Shown: positions 7,791 to 17,636, counted from the first letter of the stretch. The stretch: 64,000 nucleotides of DNA from Verrucomicrobiaceae bacterium (GCA_947458455.1 CANGYJ010000008.1:248001-312000), one strand, 5' to 3'. Numbers and translations are program-made. The notes: generated from the letters alone by a model not told the origin.

Positions 7791-10016
7791 ATGTCACGCT
7801 GCCTGTTTCTCATCTCGCTCACTCTTTTCACCTCGCTCACGCTCGCGGCTGAGCCGTCCGCTTTGGACTGGATGCCGCGTGTGGAGGATCAAACGGGGCT
7901 TTGGTGGGTGGATGGGCCGCCGAGGATGTTTGGGAGTGAGGCGGGGAAGAGGGAGGAGATCCTCAGCTTTCAATTTGGGAAGGAGACGATGCGCTTCGAC
8001 ACGCGGCGTGTGCGGCCGGTGGAGGGTGAGTGGGAGTGCGCGGTGATCGCGGAGGGGCGGCGGTTTGTTTGCAGCGGCCACATGCAACCGGCGGACGAGT
8101 GGCAGCAGCCAGTGCGCTTTGTGGAGAGCGGGCGCTTTTTTCAGCGGGTGGTGATCGAGGGGCTGACGTTTGCGGATGCGGAAGGGAAGGCGTTCAGCGG
8201 CACGGCGCGGCTGGAGATCAGCGTGTGGCCGGATCGGCTGGCGTTTCGTCTGGAGAGCGAAGGCCATGCGGTGATGGAGTTGCGGCATGGTGAGAAGACG
8301 GCGAACGGCAGCCGCAGCGTGCTGCTGGAGGTGCTCGCGAATGCTTCGAAGGCCGTGGTGGAGTCGGAGCTGGTGGTGACGCGGAATGAGGCGCTGGGTT
8401 GTCATCGGCTGGCGCTGCCGGAAAAGCCGTGGAGCAATGCGGGCGGCACCTATTACCCGGAGGAGCATCTGGACCGCATCGACCGCTGGCGCGTGACGCT
8501 GCGCAATGATGCCGACGAGCCCACGGTGGCGCGGTTGATGTTCACGCAGGAGAAGCATCTGCCGATCACGGGCTTCACACCGATGCTGTGCGAGCCGGAT
8601 GGCACGCCGACGGGCCTGCCAGTGCAGCTTTCAAAGAACTGGCATATCCGCGCGGAGAAGGGTCGCCTGCCGCATGACGGGTCGTGGCTTCATGGTTTCG
8701 CGTATGTGCGTATGCCGCCGAAGTCGCAGCGCGAGTTCATTTTCCAGATGGTGCATGCTCGCTACGGCGGTGTGTGCGCGGCCTCTCATGCGCAGCTCTG
8801 CCTCATCGGCTGGGGGCACAATCAATTCTGGGATCAGGCGGCGGTGGGTAGCTTTGGCGAGAGCATCTGCTTCGAGCCGGGACGCGTGCAGCGTCGCTGC
8901 TTCATCACGGATGTACGCCCGCTCATGACACTGCCCGTCGAGCCCAACGCGAAACGCTGGGGCTGGGCCGAAAACTGCGGCGGTGGCGATTTCCTGATGT
9001 GGAAGGACGCGCAGGGTCGCTACCAAAAGATGATCGGCACACGCACGGACTATCGGGCGCATGGGCCGTGCCTCACCGACGTGAGCTACAGCGAGGAATC
9101 GAGCGGCGGCGAGATCGCGGCACGCATGGACGTGTCCGTGCCGGCGGCGAATGATCATCTGCGCACTTTTCTGCGACTGCGCTACGACGTGCGGAAGCCG
9201 GTGCGCTGGCAAAGGCTCGCGTTCTTCCAGCTCGGTGCGGATTTCTACAACGACGTGCCCGCACGCCGCGTGGCCATCGGCGATGTCACCGGCCTGCGCG
9301 AGGAATGGGAGCCGCGTCGAGTGAAGGACGAGTATGATCGCACTGCGCTGCCGCTCGATGGCGAGAGTGCATGGATCTCCGTGCATGGCGTGGAACACGA
9401 GGCGTTGAAAAAGGGCCACGCGATGGCCAGTCGCGGTCTCATCGTGCGCTCGTGGCGTGCCGTGCTCGGTGGAAAATCCGCCGCGCCGCATGTGTCCACC
9501 TTCGGCACCGAGTGGGGCAAAGGGAACCACAAGACCGCCGTCGAGCTCTCACCGCCGCCCGGCCTCACCGAGTTGCAGCCCGGTGACTTTGTCGAGGCGG
9601 AACTCGAGCTCGTCATCTTCCCCGCCGATGCCGCCGCTTACTACGGCCCGGATGCCAAGCTCCGTGACATGCTCACCCACGATGCCGACACTTGGCGTCC
9701 CATGCATTGCGAGGCCCAAGGCAACGCCCTGAAACCCATCGCAAAACGCGGTGAGATCACGAAAAGCTATCCACTGGTTATCACCGTTGATGATGAACAG
9801 CTTGCGCATGTCATGATGAAAGGTGGACTTGGGCATGTGCCGGTGACTTTTGCCGGTTTGAAGTCACCGAAGGGCCATCGCGTGCTCGTGGATGGCCAAC
9901 CGGTCACGCATTGGCAGACCGACTGGAATGCGGCGACACAACGCTGGCAGATTGTGTGCAATGTGGCTGCTGGCGAAGATCTCGAGATGGAGATCGTATT
10001 GGAAAGCACCCCATGA
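7791..10016 (+). CDS. Large secreted protein of unknown function
   Basis: About 741 residues starting at the ATG at 7791, which gives a clean signal peptide (MSRCLFLISLTLFTSLTLAAE). An in-frame ATG at 7779 would add four residues and is the alternative. I recognise no catalytic motif. The sequence is rich in tryptophan, arginine and beta-strand patterns (for example RLEISVWPDRLAFRLE and MEIVLE at the end), consistent with a carbohydrate-active or surface protein built from beta domains. No membrane helix follows the signal peptide. It lies 67 bases after the ThuA gene on the same strand. An imperfect but strong hairpin follows 45 bases after its stop. Confidence 0.8.
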   Translation: MSRCLFLISLTLFTSLTLAAEPSALDWMPRVEDQTGLWWVDGPPRMFGSEAGKREEILSFQFGKETMRFDTRRVRPVEGEWECAVIAEGRRFVCSGHMQPADEWQQPVRFVESGRFFQRVVIEGLTFADAEGKAFSGTARLEISVWPDRLAFRLESEGHAVMELRHGEKTANGSRSVLLEVLANASKAVVESELVVTRNEALGCHRLALPEKPWSNAGGTYYPEEHLDRIDRWRVTLRNDADEPTVARLMFTQEKHLPITGFTPMLCEPDGTPTGLPVQLSKNWHIRAEKGRLPHDGSWLHGFAYVRMPPKSQREFIFQMVHARYGGVCAASHAQLCLIGWGHNQFWDQAAVGSFGESICFEPGRVQRRCFITDVRPLMTLPVEPNAKRWGWAENCGGGDFLMWKDAQGRYQKMIGTRTDYRAHGPCLTDVSYSEESSGGEIAARMDVSVPAANDHLRTFLRLRYDVRKPVRWQRLAFFQLGADFYNDVPARRVAIGDVTGLREEWEPRRVKDEYDRTALPLDGESAWISVHGVEHEALKKGHAMASRGLIVRSWRAVLGGKSAAPHVSTFGTEWGKGNHKTAVELSPPPGLTELQPGDFVEAELELVIFPADAAAYYGPDAKLRDMLTHDADTWRPMHCEAQGNALKPIAKRGEITKSYPLVITVDDEQLAHVMMKGGLGHVPVTFAGLKSPKGHRVLVDGQPVTHWQTDWNAATQRWQIVCNVAAGEDLEMEIVLESTP

Positions 10017-10060
10017 CCCCTCTCACGGCCAAACTGGCTTCATGGGCTATGAATCGACAA

Positions 10061-10106
10061 AAGAATGGGGACAGAAGAATGAATGGATTCTCCTGTCCCC
10101 ATTCTT
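10061..10106. repeat. Strong hairpin, 20-bp arms, GGGGACAG-type palindrome
   Basis: Bases 10061-10080 pair with 10087-10106 in 19 of 20 positions around a six-base loop. The arms contain GGGGACAG. No T-tract follows on either strand, so it is a poor intrinsic terminator; it looks more like a REP-type mobile palindrome. It may still stabilise or end the upstream transcript. Confidence 0.75.
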
Positions 10107-10174
10107 CTGTCGAACTCAGTCCTGTGTCTTTTCGAAGACATCGTTAGCGGCCGCCGTTACCTCCAAATCCTTCC

Positions 10175-10879
10175 ATGAACCGCCTCACCTTCCTCCTCGC
10201 TACCGTTTTCGCCATTCACAGCCTCGCCGCCGAAACACCGGTCGAGACTGATTCTCGTCTGCATTCCGACGGCAAAGGCTGGAAGCTCAATCAGGCGACC
10301 ATCAAGGACTCGAAGCGTCCGCGTGTGCTGCTCATCGGCGACTCGATCCTGAGCGGTTACATGGCGCATGCGATCAAGAAGCTCGACGGCAAGGCCTACG
10401 TCGATGCCTGGGTGAACCCTTACAACCAGTCCGTGCATCTCAATACGAAGATCCTGCCGGAGGTGCTCGCGAAAGGGCCGTATGACGTGATCCATTTCAA
10501 CATGGGCCTGCATGGCTGGCAGGAGGGCCGCATCAAGCCGGGCACCTTCGAGCCGCTGACCAAAGGCTACGTCGATGCCATCCGCGCAAAGCTCCCCAAC
10601 GCCAAACTCATCTGGGCCAGCAGCACGCCCGTGATGCTGGAAGGCGATGTCAAAAAACTCGATCCCGTCATCAACGGCACCATCATCGACCACAACCGCA
10701 TGGCCGCCCAAGTCATGGCCGAATGCGGCGTGCCCGTGAGCGATTTCTACTCGCTCCTCGTGGAAAAGCTCGACCTCGCCCGCGGCGGCAAAGATAAGTT
10801 CCACTGGAGTGGCCCCGCCTATCAGATCCTCGGCGACAAATGCGTGGAAGAGGTGCTGAAGGCGCTGCCGTCGAAGTGA
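10175..10879 (+). CDS. Secreted SGNH/GDSL-family hydrolase
   Basis: 234 residues with a Sec signal peptide ([20 protein letters not shown]). Block I is VLLIGDSIL with the nucleophile Ser57, and block V is a D-x-x-H motif (DKFH, D207/H210) followed by [10 protein letters not shown]. The middle block is HFNMGLHGW, with Asn as oxyanion donor. SGNH enzymes remove acyl groups from carbohydrates or lipids; in this phylum many secreted members accompany polysaccharide-degrading genes. The REP-like palindrome follows seven bases after the stop. Confidence 0.87.
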   Translation: MNRLTFLLATVFAIHSLAAETPVETDSRLHSDGKGWKLNQATIKDSKRPRVLLIGDSILSGYMAHAIKKLDGKAYVDAWVNPYNQSVHLNTKILPEVLAKGPYDVIHFNMGLHGWQEGRIKPGTFEPLTKGYVDAIRAKLPNAKLIWASSTPVMLEGDVKKLDPVINGTIIDHNRMAAQVMAECGVPVSDFYSLLVEKLDLARGGKDKFHWSGPAYQILGDKCVEEVLKALPSK

Positions 10880-10886
10880 TGAATGA

Positions 10887-10939
10887 GTGTGGTTGAGTCC
10901 TCTGGACTCATCTGAGCAGTCGAGACGACTGCACCACAC
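10887..10939. repeat. REP-like two-hairpin element, GTGTGGT family, copy 1
   Basis: The ends GTGTGGT and ACCACAC are inverted repeats. Between them are two hairpins, GAGTCC-TCT-GGACTC and GCAGTCG-AGA-CGACTGC. A 26-base stretch (10885-10910) is identical to bases 49232-49257, so this is a dispersed element. It lies between the SGNH gene and the next hydrolase and overlaps none of the chosen starts. Confidence 0.85.
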
Positions 10940-10971
10940 TGGTGCCTTCTTTTTTCCAACCAATCAAAGCC

Positions 10972-12837
10972 GTGATCACCTCCCGACGCCATTTTCTCCA
11001 AAACACCTCGTTGCTCGCCAGCGCACCTTTTTTGACCTCGCAGGCCGTTTTTGCCGCCGAAGGCATCCCGCAATCGGTGCAGGACCTGTGGGCGGACTTT
11101 GATCCGCGACGTGACCCCATCGAAACCGAGGTCATTCGTGAGTGGACGGAGGACGGCATGATTTTGCGGCATGTGCGCTACTTCATCGGCAGTTTCAAAG
11201 GCAAGCCCGCGCGGATGGCGGCGGTGTATGGGTTTCCTGAAGGCACGAAGGAAAAACTGCCGGCGGTGATGCACATCCATGGCGGAGGCCAGCGTGGCTC
11301 GGTGAGCGAGGTGAAGCTGCTCGTGGCGCGAGGTTACGCGGCGCTGTCGGTCAACTGGGGCGGCAGCGGCACGGGCAAGGCACCGTTCAACACCTGCGAG
11401 AAGTCCGAGCCTGGCGATCCGAACACCGATTGGGGCGCGGTCGATCCCTCGCAGCTCAATGTGCCGGGCTACTCGTCGATGCTCCCAGGTCCCAAGCACG
11501 TCTTCGAAGACCGCGAGCATCCGAAGAACAACAACTGGTATCTGCTCACGCTCGGCTGTCGTCGCGGACTGACTTTTCTCGAACAGCAGCCGGAGGTCGA
11601 TGCCGGCCGCCTCGGTGTGCATGGTTACTCGATGGGTGGCAACCTCACGATGTATGTCGCTGGCACCGATCGCCGTGTGAAGGCCGCCGTTCCCGGCGTC
11701 GGCGGTCAGGGCTGGCGCTGGCAGCCGCATCCGTTCATCGGCGGCACGGACCAGCAGGACCGGATCAAAGGCGATGTCGAGGTCTTCAAGCGCACGCTCA
11801 GCTTTGAAAGCTACGCGCCGCGCATCCAGTGCCCGGTTTTGCATCGCAGCGCCACGAACGACTTCCACGGCTGGTTGGACGACGTGTATCGCACGAACGC
11901 ACTCATCGAAAAACAGCCGACGCGCTACAGTTGGGTGCCGCACATGAACCACCGCCTCACGCCCGAGGTCGCCGTCACCATGCCGCTGTGGTTTGATCAG
12001 CATCTCAAAGGCGGCCCCGCGCTGCCCGAGACACCGCAAAGCGAGCTCCGCCTCAAATCGAACGACGACGTGCCCATGCTGCGCGTGCGGCCAGATGCCA
12101 AATCGCTGCCCGTGGCCCGCGTGGAGATCTTTTACAGCGTCGATCCCGATCCCCGCGCCCGCTTCTGGCGCAGCACCGAGGTTCATCACGAATCCGAAGG
12201 CTACATCGCCCAACTGCCGCTGCACACGCACGACCTGCCGCTCTTTGCCTTCGCGAACGTTTACTACACACTGCCGAAGCCCGAATCGCTGGCGCAACTG
12301 CCCGGCAATTCCAAACCCGTCACCGAGCTCTGCATCAGCAGCTTGCTTCATTCACACAGCGCCGCCGAGGTGAAGCATGCCGCCCACCAACTCACCACCA
12401 AGCCCTCGAAGCTCATCGAAGACTTCACCCACGGCCAACGCGACTGGTATGCGCTCAACGCCGGCAATCTCACGCATCAGCAACTGTGGACGCGCAAAGT
12501 CACCGATCCGCTCTGGCGCGGCCCGGACGGCTCAAAGCTCGTCCTCACGCTCAGGATGCCGCAGACCAACCGCTTTCACATCGTCCTCCAGCAAAACGAA
12601 TGGCGCAGCTACTGCGGCCAACGCCGCACCTTTGTCTGCACCCGCGAAATCCCCGGCTCAGATGCTTCGCAAACCCTCACGCTCGATTTGAAGGACTTCA
12701 CCTCCCCCGAAGGCTCGCCGACAAACTGGTCCGAAATCGATCAACTCGGGCTCTGCGCCAGCCACGGCCTCCCAGCCAACGAAGTCCCGCTCTGGAAAGG
12801 CCCCGCGCCCGAGTTTTTAAGAGTGGCGTGGGAATGA
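10972..12837 (+). CDS. Tat-exported alpha/beta-hydrolase (acetyl-xylan-esterase-like)
   Basis: About 621 residues from the GTG at 10972, which gives a Tat-type leader ITSRRHFLQNTSLLAS. An upstream in-frame GTG at 10942 is possible but abuts the palindromic element. An alpha/beta-hydrolase domain covers roughly residues 50-360: the oxyanion segment HIHGGGQ, the nucleophile in GYSMGG (about Ser220), and a late PHMNHR histidine. The C-terminal third is beta-rich and may be a carbohydrate-binding or jelly-roll domain. Likely role: deacylation of polysaccharide or glycoside substrates outside the cytoplasm. The exact family (AXE1-like or dienelactone-hydrolase-like) is not settled. Confidence 0.83.
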   Translation: MITSRRHFLQNTSLLASAPFLTSQAVFAAEGIPQSVQDLWADFDPRRDPIETEVIREWTEDGMILRHVRYFIGSFKGKPARMAAVYGFPEGTKEKLPAVMHIHGGGQRGSVSEVKLLVARGYAALSVNWGGSGTGKAPFNTCEKSEPGDPNTDWGAVDPSQLNVPGYSSMLPGPKHVFEDREHPKNNNWYLLTLGCRRGLTFLEQQPEVDAGRLGVHGYSMGGNLTMYVAGTDRRVKAAVPGVGGQGWRWQPHPFIGGTDQQDRIKGDVEVFKRTLSFESYAPRIQCPVLHRSATNDFHGWLDDVYRTNALIEKQPTRYSWVPHMNHRLTPEVAVTMPLWFDQHLKGGPALPETPQSELRLKSNDDVPMLRVRPDAKSLPVARVEIFYSVDPDPRARFWRSTEVHHESEGYIAQLPLHTHDLPLFAFANVYYTLPKPESLAQLPGNSKPVTELCISSLLHSHSAAEVKHAAHQLTTKPSKLIEDFTHGQRDWYALNAGNLTHQQLWTRKVTDPLWRGPDGSKLVLTLRMPQTNRFHIVLQQNEWRSYCGQRRTFVCTREIPGSDASQTLTLDLKDFTSPEGSPTNWSEIDQLGLCASHGLPANEVPLWKGPAPEFLRVAWE

Positions 12838-12902
12838 CCGGCTGATGCGGCACTGCATCCGGCGATAGCGTCGGTCCGATTTCGGCGTTATACAGCCCCC
12901 CA

Positions 12903-14348
12903 ATGAACTCCCCCGTTTCTCATCATGCTCCGAATGTGGAGCATGCGTTTCTGACGCGTCGTCAGATGCTCAGCCGTGTTGGCATGGGCTTTGGCAGCAT
13001 GGCCATGGGCTCGCTGTTTTCACCCGGCGAGGCCGCTGCGGCCACAATGAACCCGCTGGCGCTGAAGCGTCCGCATTTCGAGCCGAAGGCCAAACGCGTC
13101 GTCCACTTCTTCATGAATGGCGGTCCCTCGCATGTTGATACCTTCGACCCGAAACCGATGCTCACGAAGATGGATGGCAAGGCGCTGCCGAACATGCTCA
13201 AAACGGAGCGCCCCACCGGCGCGGCCTACAAATCGCCCTTTGCCTTCTCGAAGCGCGGCCAGTGTGGCCTCGAAATGAGCGAACTTTTCCCCAAGTTGGG
13301 TGAATTTGCCGATGATCTCTGCGTGATCCGCTCGATGCACGCAGATGTGCCGAACCATGAGCCTTCGCTGGGTCTCATGAACAGCGGCGAGAGCCGTCTG
13401 AACCGCCCCACGATGGGCTCCTGGGTCACCTACGGCCTCGGCAGTGAGAATGCGAACCTGCCCGGCTACATCTCCATGTGCCCCGGCGGCATGCCAACGC
13501 GGCGCACCAAGAACTGGCAGGCTGCCTTCCTGCCAAGTGCGTATCAAGGTGCCTACATCAACACCGAAGACACCCGCGTGGAGAAGCTCGTGGAGTTCAT
13601 CCAAAACGGTTCGCTCGATCTGAAGCAGCAGCGTCGCCAGCTCGATCTGCTCCAGGAGCTCAATCAGAAGCATCTCATCGAGCGTGAGCGTGATCAGCAG
13701 CTCGAAGCCCGCGTGCAGAGCTACGAACTGGCCTACCGCATGCAGATGGAGGCCACGGACGCTTTTGACATCATGAAGGAGCCTGAGTGGGTGCGAAAAA
13801 TGTATGGCGACCACGCCTTTGGCCGCCAGTGCCTCATCGCACGGCGTCTGTTGGAGCGGGGTGTGCGCTTCATTCAGCTCTGGACCGGTGCCGGGCAGCC
13901 CTGGGATAACCATGACGAGATCCTCGAGCATGCGAAGCTGGCGCAGCAGACGGATGGGGCCATCGCTGCCTTCATGAGTGATCTGAAGATGCGTGGCCTC
14001 TGGGATGAGACGCTCATGATGTGGGGCGGTGAATTCGGCCGCACACCCACCGTGGAGCTGCCTACGCCCGGCTCGAATGCAGGGAAACAACGCGGTCGCG
14101 ATCACAATCACTACGGCTTCAGCATGTGGCTGGCGGGCGGTGGCGTGCGTGGCGGCTACACGCATGGCGCCACGGATGAGTTCGGCTTTGCGGCTGTCGA
14201 GAAGCCGGTGCATGTACATGATCTGCACGCCACGATTTTGAAGCTGCTGGGCTTTGACCACGAAAAGTTCACTTACCGCTATGCAGGCCTCGATTTCCGC
14301 CTCACGGGCGTGAACGAATGCTCGGTGGTGAAGGAATTGCTGGCGTGA
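12903..14348 (+). CDS. DUF1501 family secreted protein (copy 1)
   Basis: 481 residues with a Tat-like leader containing TRRQMLSRVG. The DUF1501 signature is complete: HFFMNGGPSHVDTFDPKP near the start, LARRLLERGVRFI-type core with HDEI, then MWGGEFGRTP and RDHNHYGFSMWLAGGGVRGG near the end. DUF1501 proteins are alkaline-phosphatase-superfamily-like (sulfatase-like) with unknown substrate. They are usually encoded beside DUF1549/DUF1553 cytochrome proteins; here none is adjacent. The gene is followed after 32 bases by a hydrolase gene. Confidence 0.92.
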   Translation: MNSPVSHHAPNVEHAFLTRRQMLSRVGMGFGSMAMGSLFSPGEAAAATMNPLALKRPHFEPKAKRVVHFFMNGGPSHVDTFDPKPMLTKMDGKALPNMLKTERPTGAAYKSPFAFSKRGQCGLEMSELFPKLGEFADDLCVIRSMHADVPNHEPSLGLMNSGESRLNRPTMGSWVTYGLGSENANLPGYISMCPGGMPTRRTKNWQAAFLPSAYQGAYINTEDTRVEKLVEFIQNGSLDLKQQRRQLDLLQELNQKHLIERERDQQLEARVQSYELAYRMQMEATDAFDIMKEPEWVRKMYGDHAFGRQCLIARRLLERGVRFIQLWTGAGQPWDNHDEILEHAKLAQQTDGAIAAFMSDLKMRGLWDETLMMWGGEFGRTPTVELPTPGSNAGKQRGRDHNHYGFSMWLAGGGVRGGYTHGATDEFGFAAVEKPVHVHDLHATILKLLGFDHEKFTYRYAGLDFRLTGVNECSVVKELLA

Positions 14349-14380
14349 TGGGTGGGGCGGGGTTGAATGACGCCCCTGTC

Positions 14381-15391
14381 ATGCGCCTCACCTGTCTTTT
14401 CGCCCTTTTCCCGCTGCTCCTCCATGCCGAGGCGCAGCGCTTTGAATTCACCGCTCGTGCCAGCGAGATCGATCCGCGTGCCAAGGCGCATCCCGAGATC
14501 GAGTTCGTCTTCGATTCGAAGGGCAAGCCGGCGGACATCCAGCATGCGAGCGTGGACACCCGCGTGAAGCCTCAGGGCAAGCTCGTCATCTGGCTCATGG
14601 GCCACAGCGCGGGCTTGTTTGAGCGAGTGAACAGCTTTGGCCTCCACGCTATCCGCGTGCATTACGCGAACGGCTGGTTTGGCAAATTCGGCAATCAATC
14701 TCCCGGCGCGGACGGCCAGCAAAACGGCCACATCCGCCTCGAAGCTGCCACGGGCGAGGATTTTAGCCCGCTCGTCGAGATCCCGAAGCCGGACGGCATG
14801 ATGGAGCGCTCGTTTCAGTTCGTGAAGTGGCTGGCAAATAAGAATCCGGAAGGGAAGTGGAAGCAGTTCCTGACGAAAGACGGCAAAGGGCTCGATTGGA
14901 GCAAGGTGATCATCTCCGGCAGTTCGCACGGCAGCACCACCGCCGCTCGTTTTGCCAAGCATCAGGCCGTGGATCGCGTGGTGATGTTCTGCGGACCGCG
15001 TGACCAGCTCGAGACGTGGCAGTCACTGCCTTCCGCCACGCCGTCGAACCGCTTTTTCGGCTTCTCCCATGTGCTCGATAGCGGCTGGAGCGGCGATCAC
15101 TACTGCCGCTCTTGGGAACTGCTCGGCCTGAACGCCCACGGCCCCATCGTGAATGTCGATCAGATGACGCCGCCGTATGAAAATACTCGCCGCCTCATCA
15201 CCGATGCGGATGTGAAGGGCGATGACAAACGAGCTCATAGCTGCGTCGTGCCCGGTGGAGCCTCGCCGAAGTCCGCCGATGGCAAATTTCTTCATGAAGC
15301 CGTGTGGAAGTATCTTTTCACCCAGCCCGTCGATCAGAGCGGCCCCGCCACAGCAGCGGATGAGGATTGCGAGAAGGACCTCCAGAAGTGA
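14381..15391 (+). CDS. Secreted alpha/beta-hydrolase-like protein
   Basis: 336 residues from the ATG at 14381, chosen because it opens a signal peptide (MRLTCLFALFPLLLHAEA); an upstream in-frame start at 14318 would overlap the DUF1501 gene. The core has an alpha/beta-hydrolase look: GKLVIWLMGHSAG, then a G-x-S-x-G nucleophile elbow in SGSSHGSTTAARFA, and VVMFCGPRDQLE. A late histidine, in LHEAVWKYLF, could complete the triad. The substrate is unknown. The next gene starts nine bases after the stop, so the two are probably co-transcribed. Confidence 0.8.
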   Translation: MRLTCLFALFPLLLHAEAQRFEFTARASEIDPRAKAHPEIEFVFDSKGKPADIQHASVDTRVKPQGKLVIWLMGHSAGLFERVNSFGLHAIRVHYANGWFGKFGNQSPGADGQQNGHIRLEAATGEDFSPLVEIPKPDGMMERSFQFVKWLANKNPEGKWKQFLTKDGKGLDWSKVIISGSSHGSTTAARFAKHQAVDRVVMFCGPRDQLETWQSLPSATPSNRFFGFSHVLDSGWSGDHYCRSWELLGLNAHGPIVNVDQMTPPYENTRRLITDADVKGDDKRAHSCVVPGGASPKSADGKFLHEAVWKYLFTQPVDQSGPATAADEDCEKDLQK

Positions 15392-15399
15392 CCTCCGCC

Positions 15400-16329
15400 A
15401 TGCGCATCACCGCGATCGATCTCCACTTTCAAAGCACGCCCGGCCTCATCGCCGCCTACCTCGTCGAGAGCGGCGGGGAGCTGGCGCTCATCGAAACCGG
15501 CCCCGGCTCCACCCTGGCCAACCTTCGCGCCGCGCTGAAAACGCAGGGCGTGGATGAAAACGATATCCGGAAGGTCTTCGTCACGCACGTTCACCTCGAC
15601 CACGCGGGCGCGGCGGGCTGGTTTGCGCAAAACGGAGCCACCATCTACTGCCATCCGTATGCGGCCCGGCATCTCGTCGATCCCTCGAAGCTCATCGAGA
15701 GCGCCCGCCAGGTGTATCAGGACCAAATGGATACGTTGTGGGGCGAGATGCTGCCTGCTCCAGCGGAAAGAGTCGTCGCGTTGAAAGACGGTGAGTCCGT
15801 GCCCTTTGGCGAGGTCAGCGTCATCGCTTGGGATACACCGGGGCATGCGCGACATCACCACGCCTTCGTCATCGGCGGCGTTTGCTTCGCAGGCGACACG
15901 GCGGGCATGCGCCTCGCGGGAACAAACTACCTCAGCGTCACCGCCGCGCCGCCACAGTTTGATCCCGTGGCTTACGTCGCCTCCATCGATCGCCTTCTCG
16001 CGGCGAACTTCGAGAAGCTCTACCTCACGCACTTTGACGCCGTGCCGGATGTGAAGGCGCACCTCACCGCCTACCGCGCCCGCATCACCGAGGTGCATCA
16101 GCGAGTGGCCGCCTGGCATGCCGCTGGATGGAGCGAGGCGCAGATCCGTGAAGGCTATCGCGAAGCGGAGCATGCGCTTGGGTTGCAATGCGGCCTCACT
16201 TCAGAGCAGTGGGACCGCTGCGAGGCCTCGAACGGCACCGCGATGTGCGCCGATGGCGTGCGGCTGCATTGTCTGAAGAGCGCGAAAGCAGAAAAGCATC
16301 CCTTTGGTGATGGTGCTTCTTACGCTTGA
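15400..16329 (+). CDS. Metallo-beta-lactamase-fold hydrolase (glyoxalase II-like)
   Basis: 309 residues from the ATG at 15400; earlier in-frame codons overlap the previous gene. The zinc motif VTHVHLDHAG (H63, H65, D67, H68) is intact, followed by GHARHHHAF and FAGDTAGMR, and a final YLTHFDAVPD histidine. No signal peptide, so it is cytoplasmic. The C-terminal 90 residues are helical, as in many family members that act on thioesters or lactones. Its 3' end overlaps the 3' end of the opposing DUF1552 gene by ten bases. Confidence 0.9.
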   Translation: MRITAIDLHFQSTPGLIAAYLVESGGELALIETGPGSTLANLRAALKTQGVDENDIRKVFVTHVHLDHAGAAGWFAQNGATIYCHPYAARHLVDPSKLIESARQVYQDQMDTLWGEMLPAPAERVVALKDGESVPFGEVSVIAWDTPGHARHHHAFVIGGVCFAGDTAGMRLAGTNYLSVTAAPPQFDPVAYVASIDRLLAANFEKLYLTHFDAVPDVKAHLTAYRARITEVHQRVAAWHAAGWSEAQIREGYREAEHALGLQCGLTSEQWDRCEASNGTAMCADGVRLHCLKSAKAEKHPFGDGASYA

Positions 16330-17591
16330 TTGATGTCCAAAATGCCGGTGCTGAAGCCGAATTTGTCAGTCTCGACGCCCATGCGTTGGGCGAGGGGGAC
16401 GAAGAGGTTGGAGAAGACGTGCTTCTCTTTGTCGATGGCGATGTGGCGGCCGTGTTTGAAGCCACCACCGGCGAGTAGCAGGGGAATGTTCGCGGTGCTG
16501 TGGGCGCTGGCGTTGCCCAAGTTGGAGCCAAACATGACGGCGGTGCTGTCGAGGAGGGAGGCAGCCTTCATCTTGGTCAAAAAGGCGGCCAAGGCAGTGA
16601 ATTCGGCCTTCTCGATGATTTTGAGCTCTTCGATCTTCGCGGCGTCCTGACCGTGGTGGGAGAGGTTATGCCAGTCGTTTTTGACGCCGACGATCTCGGG
16701 CACGGCGTTCATGCCGCTGAGGCGCAGGGTGATGGTGCGGGTGGAATCGGTCTGGAGGGCCAGCAGGATGAGGTCAAACATGAGGTTCATGCGTCCGATG
16801 GCATCGGTGCGGCTCTGAATGTCGGTGGGTGGTTTGGCATCGACCTTGGGCTTCGGCTTTTGCACCCACTCCTCGTTTTGGACGAGGCGGCCTTCGAGGT
16901 CACGCACGGCACTGAAATACTCGTCGAGCTTCTCCTGATCGCGTTTGCCGAGCTCGCCGTGGAGTTTTTTGGCCTGGCCCATGACGGTGTCCAAAATGCT
17001 GCGGCCACGTTTGAGGCCACGCACTTGCGCTTCAATCTCAGCTTGAGTGCCATCGACAAAAAGCTGCCGAAACGCGTTCGACGGCGAAGGTTCGGCAGGC
17101 AGCGGCACGCCGCTGGCGGACCAGGACATCGAATCACTGCCGGTGCCGAGGATGAGGCTCGGAAAACGCGTCTGTGAGCCGATTTGCTCGGCGATGAGCT
17201 GGTCGAGGGAGATCGAGTTTTTGAAGCCCGCGAGTCCGGGATGCTTCGCGGAGGTCAGCCACGTCATTTCGGAGGTGTGGCCATTCGCGCCATTTTGCTC
17301 CTCATGCTGCAAACCAGAGAGAACGGAGAAATCGCCCTTCAAATCCTTCAGCGGCTCCAAGTAGGGCGTGAGGGTGTAATCCGCCCCGGTTTCCTGCGGA
17401 AACAAAAACGGCGTGTGAAAGCCCAGCGTGGCACACATCGCCAAAAAACGCGGCGGCGGCTGGGCGACGGCGGCTTGCGCCCGTGTGGCAAAGGCTGGCA
17501 CCATGGCCTCCAAAAACGGCAGTGAGAGCACCGTTCCGGCTCCACGAAGAAAAGCACGGCGGTCGAGATGGCGTTTAGTGGCGGTGTGCAT
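16320..17591 (-). CDS. DUF1552 family secreted protein (copy 1)
   Basis: 423 residues. The leader contains DRRAFLRGAGTVLSLPFLEAM, a Tat-like signal typical of this family. Family marks include RFLAMCATLGFHTPF, the FSVLSGLQHEE segment, SLDQLIAEQIG, a KLDEYFSAVRDLE helix and the C-terminal LLLAGGGFKHGRHI. DUF1552 proteins are exported and usually sit beside DUF1592/1588-type heme proteins; that partner is absent here. No enzymatic role is established. It converges with the metallo-hydrolase gene. Confidence 0.92.
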   Translation of the reverse strand: MHTATKRHLDRRAFLRGAGTVLSLPFLEAMVPAFATRAQAAVAQPPPRFLAMCATLGFHTPFLFPQETGADYTLTPYLEPLKDLKGDFSVLSGLQHEEQNGANGHTSEMTWLTSAKHPGLAGFKNSISLDQLIAEQIGSQTRFPSLILGTGSDSMSWSASGVPLPAEPSPSNAFRQLFVDGTQAEIEAQVRGLKRGRSILDTVMGQAKKLHGELGKRDQEKLDEYFSAVRDLEGRLVQNEEWVQKPKPKVDAKPPTDIQSRTDAIGRMNLMFDLILLALQTDSTRTITLRLSGMNAVPEIVGVKNDWHNLSHHGQDAAKIEELKIIEKAEFTALAAFLTKMKAASLLDSTAVMFGSNLGNASAHSTANIPLLLAGGGFKHGRHIAIDKEKHVFSNLFVPLAQRMGVETDKFGFSTGILDINQA

Positions 17592-17636
17592 GGCGTCTGA
17601 CGCTACAACGAACGATCGGCGGGAAGTCTGACAGAA

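Noticed and set aside
10061-10106. Classical rho-independent terminator
   Set aside because: The stem is strong but no T-run follows on either strand.
10822-12351. Minus-strand open frame of 509 codons opposite the alpha/beta-hydrolase gene
   Set aside because: It is antisense to a gene with clear hydrolase motifs, has repetitive Arg/Ala-rich composition and no recognisable domain; high G+C opens such shadow frames.
13020-14261. Minus-strand frame of 413 codons opposite DUF1501
   Set aside because: No motif, and the plus strand carries the full DUF1501 signature.
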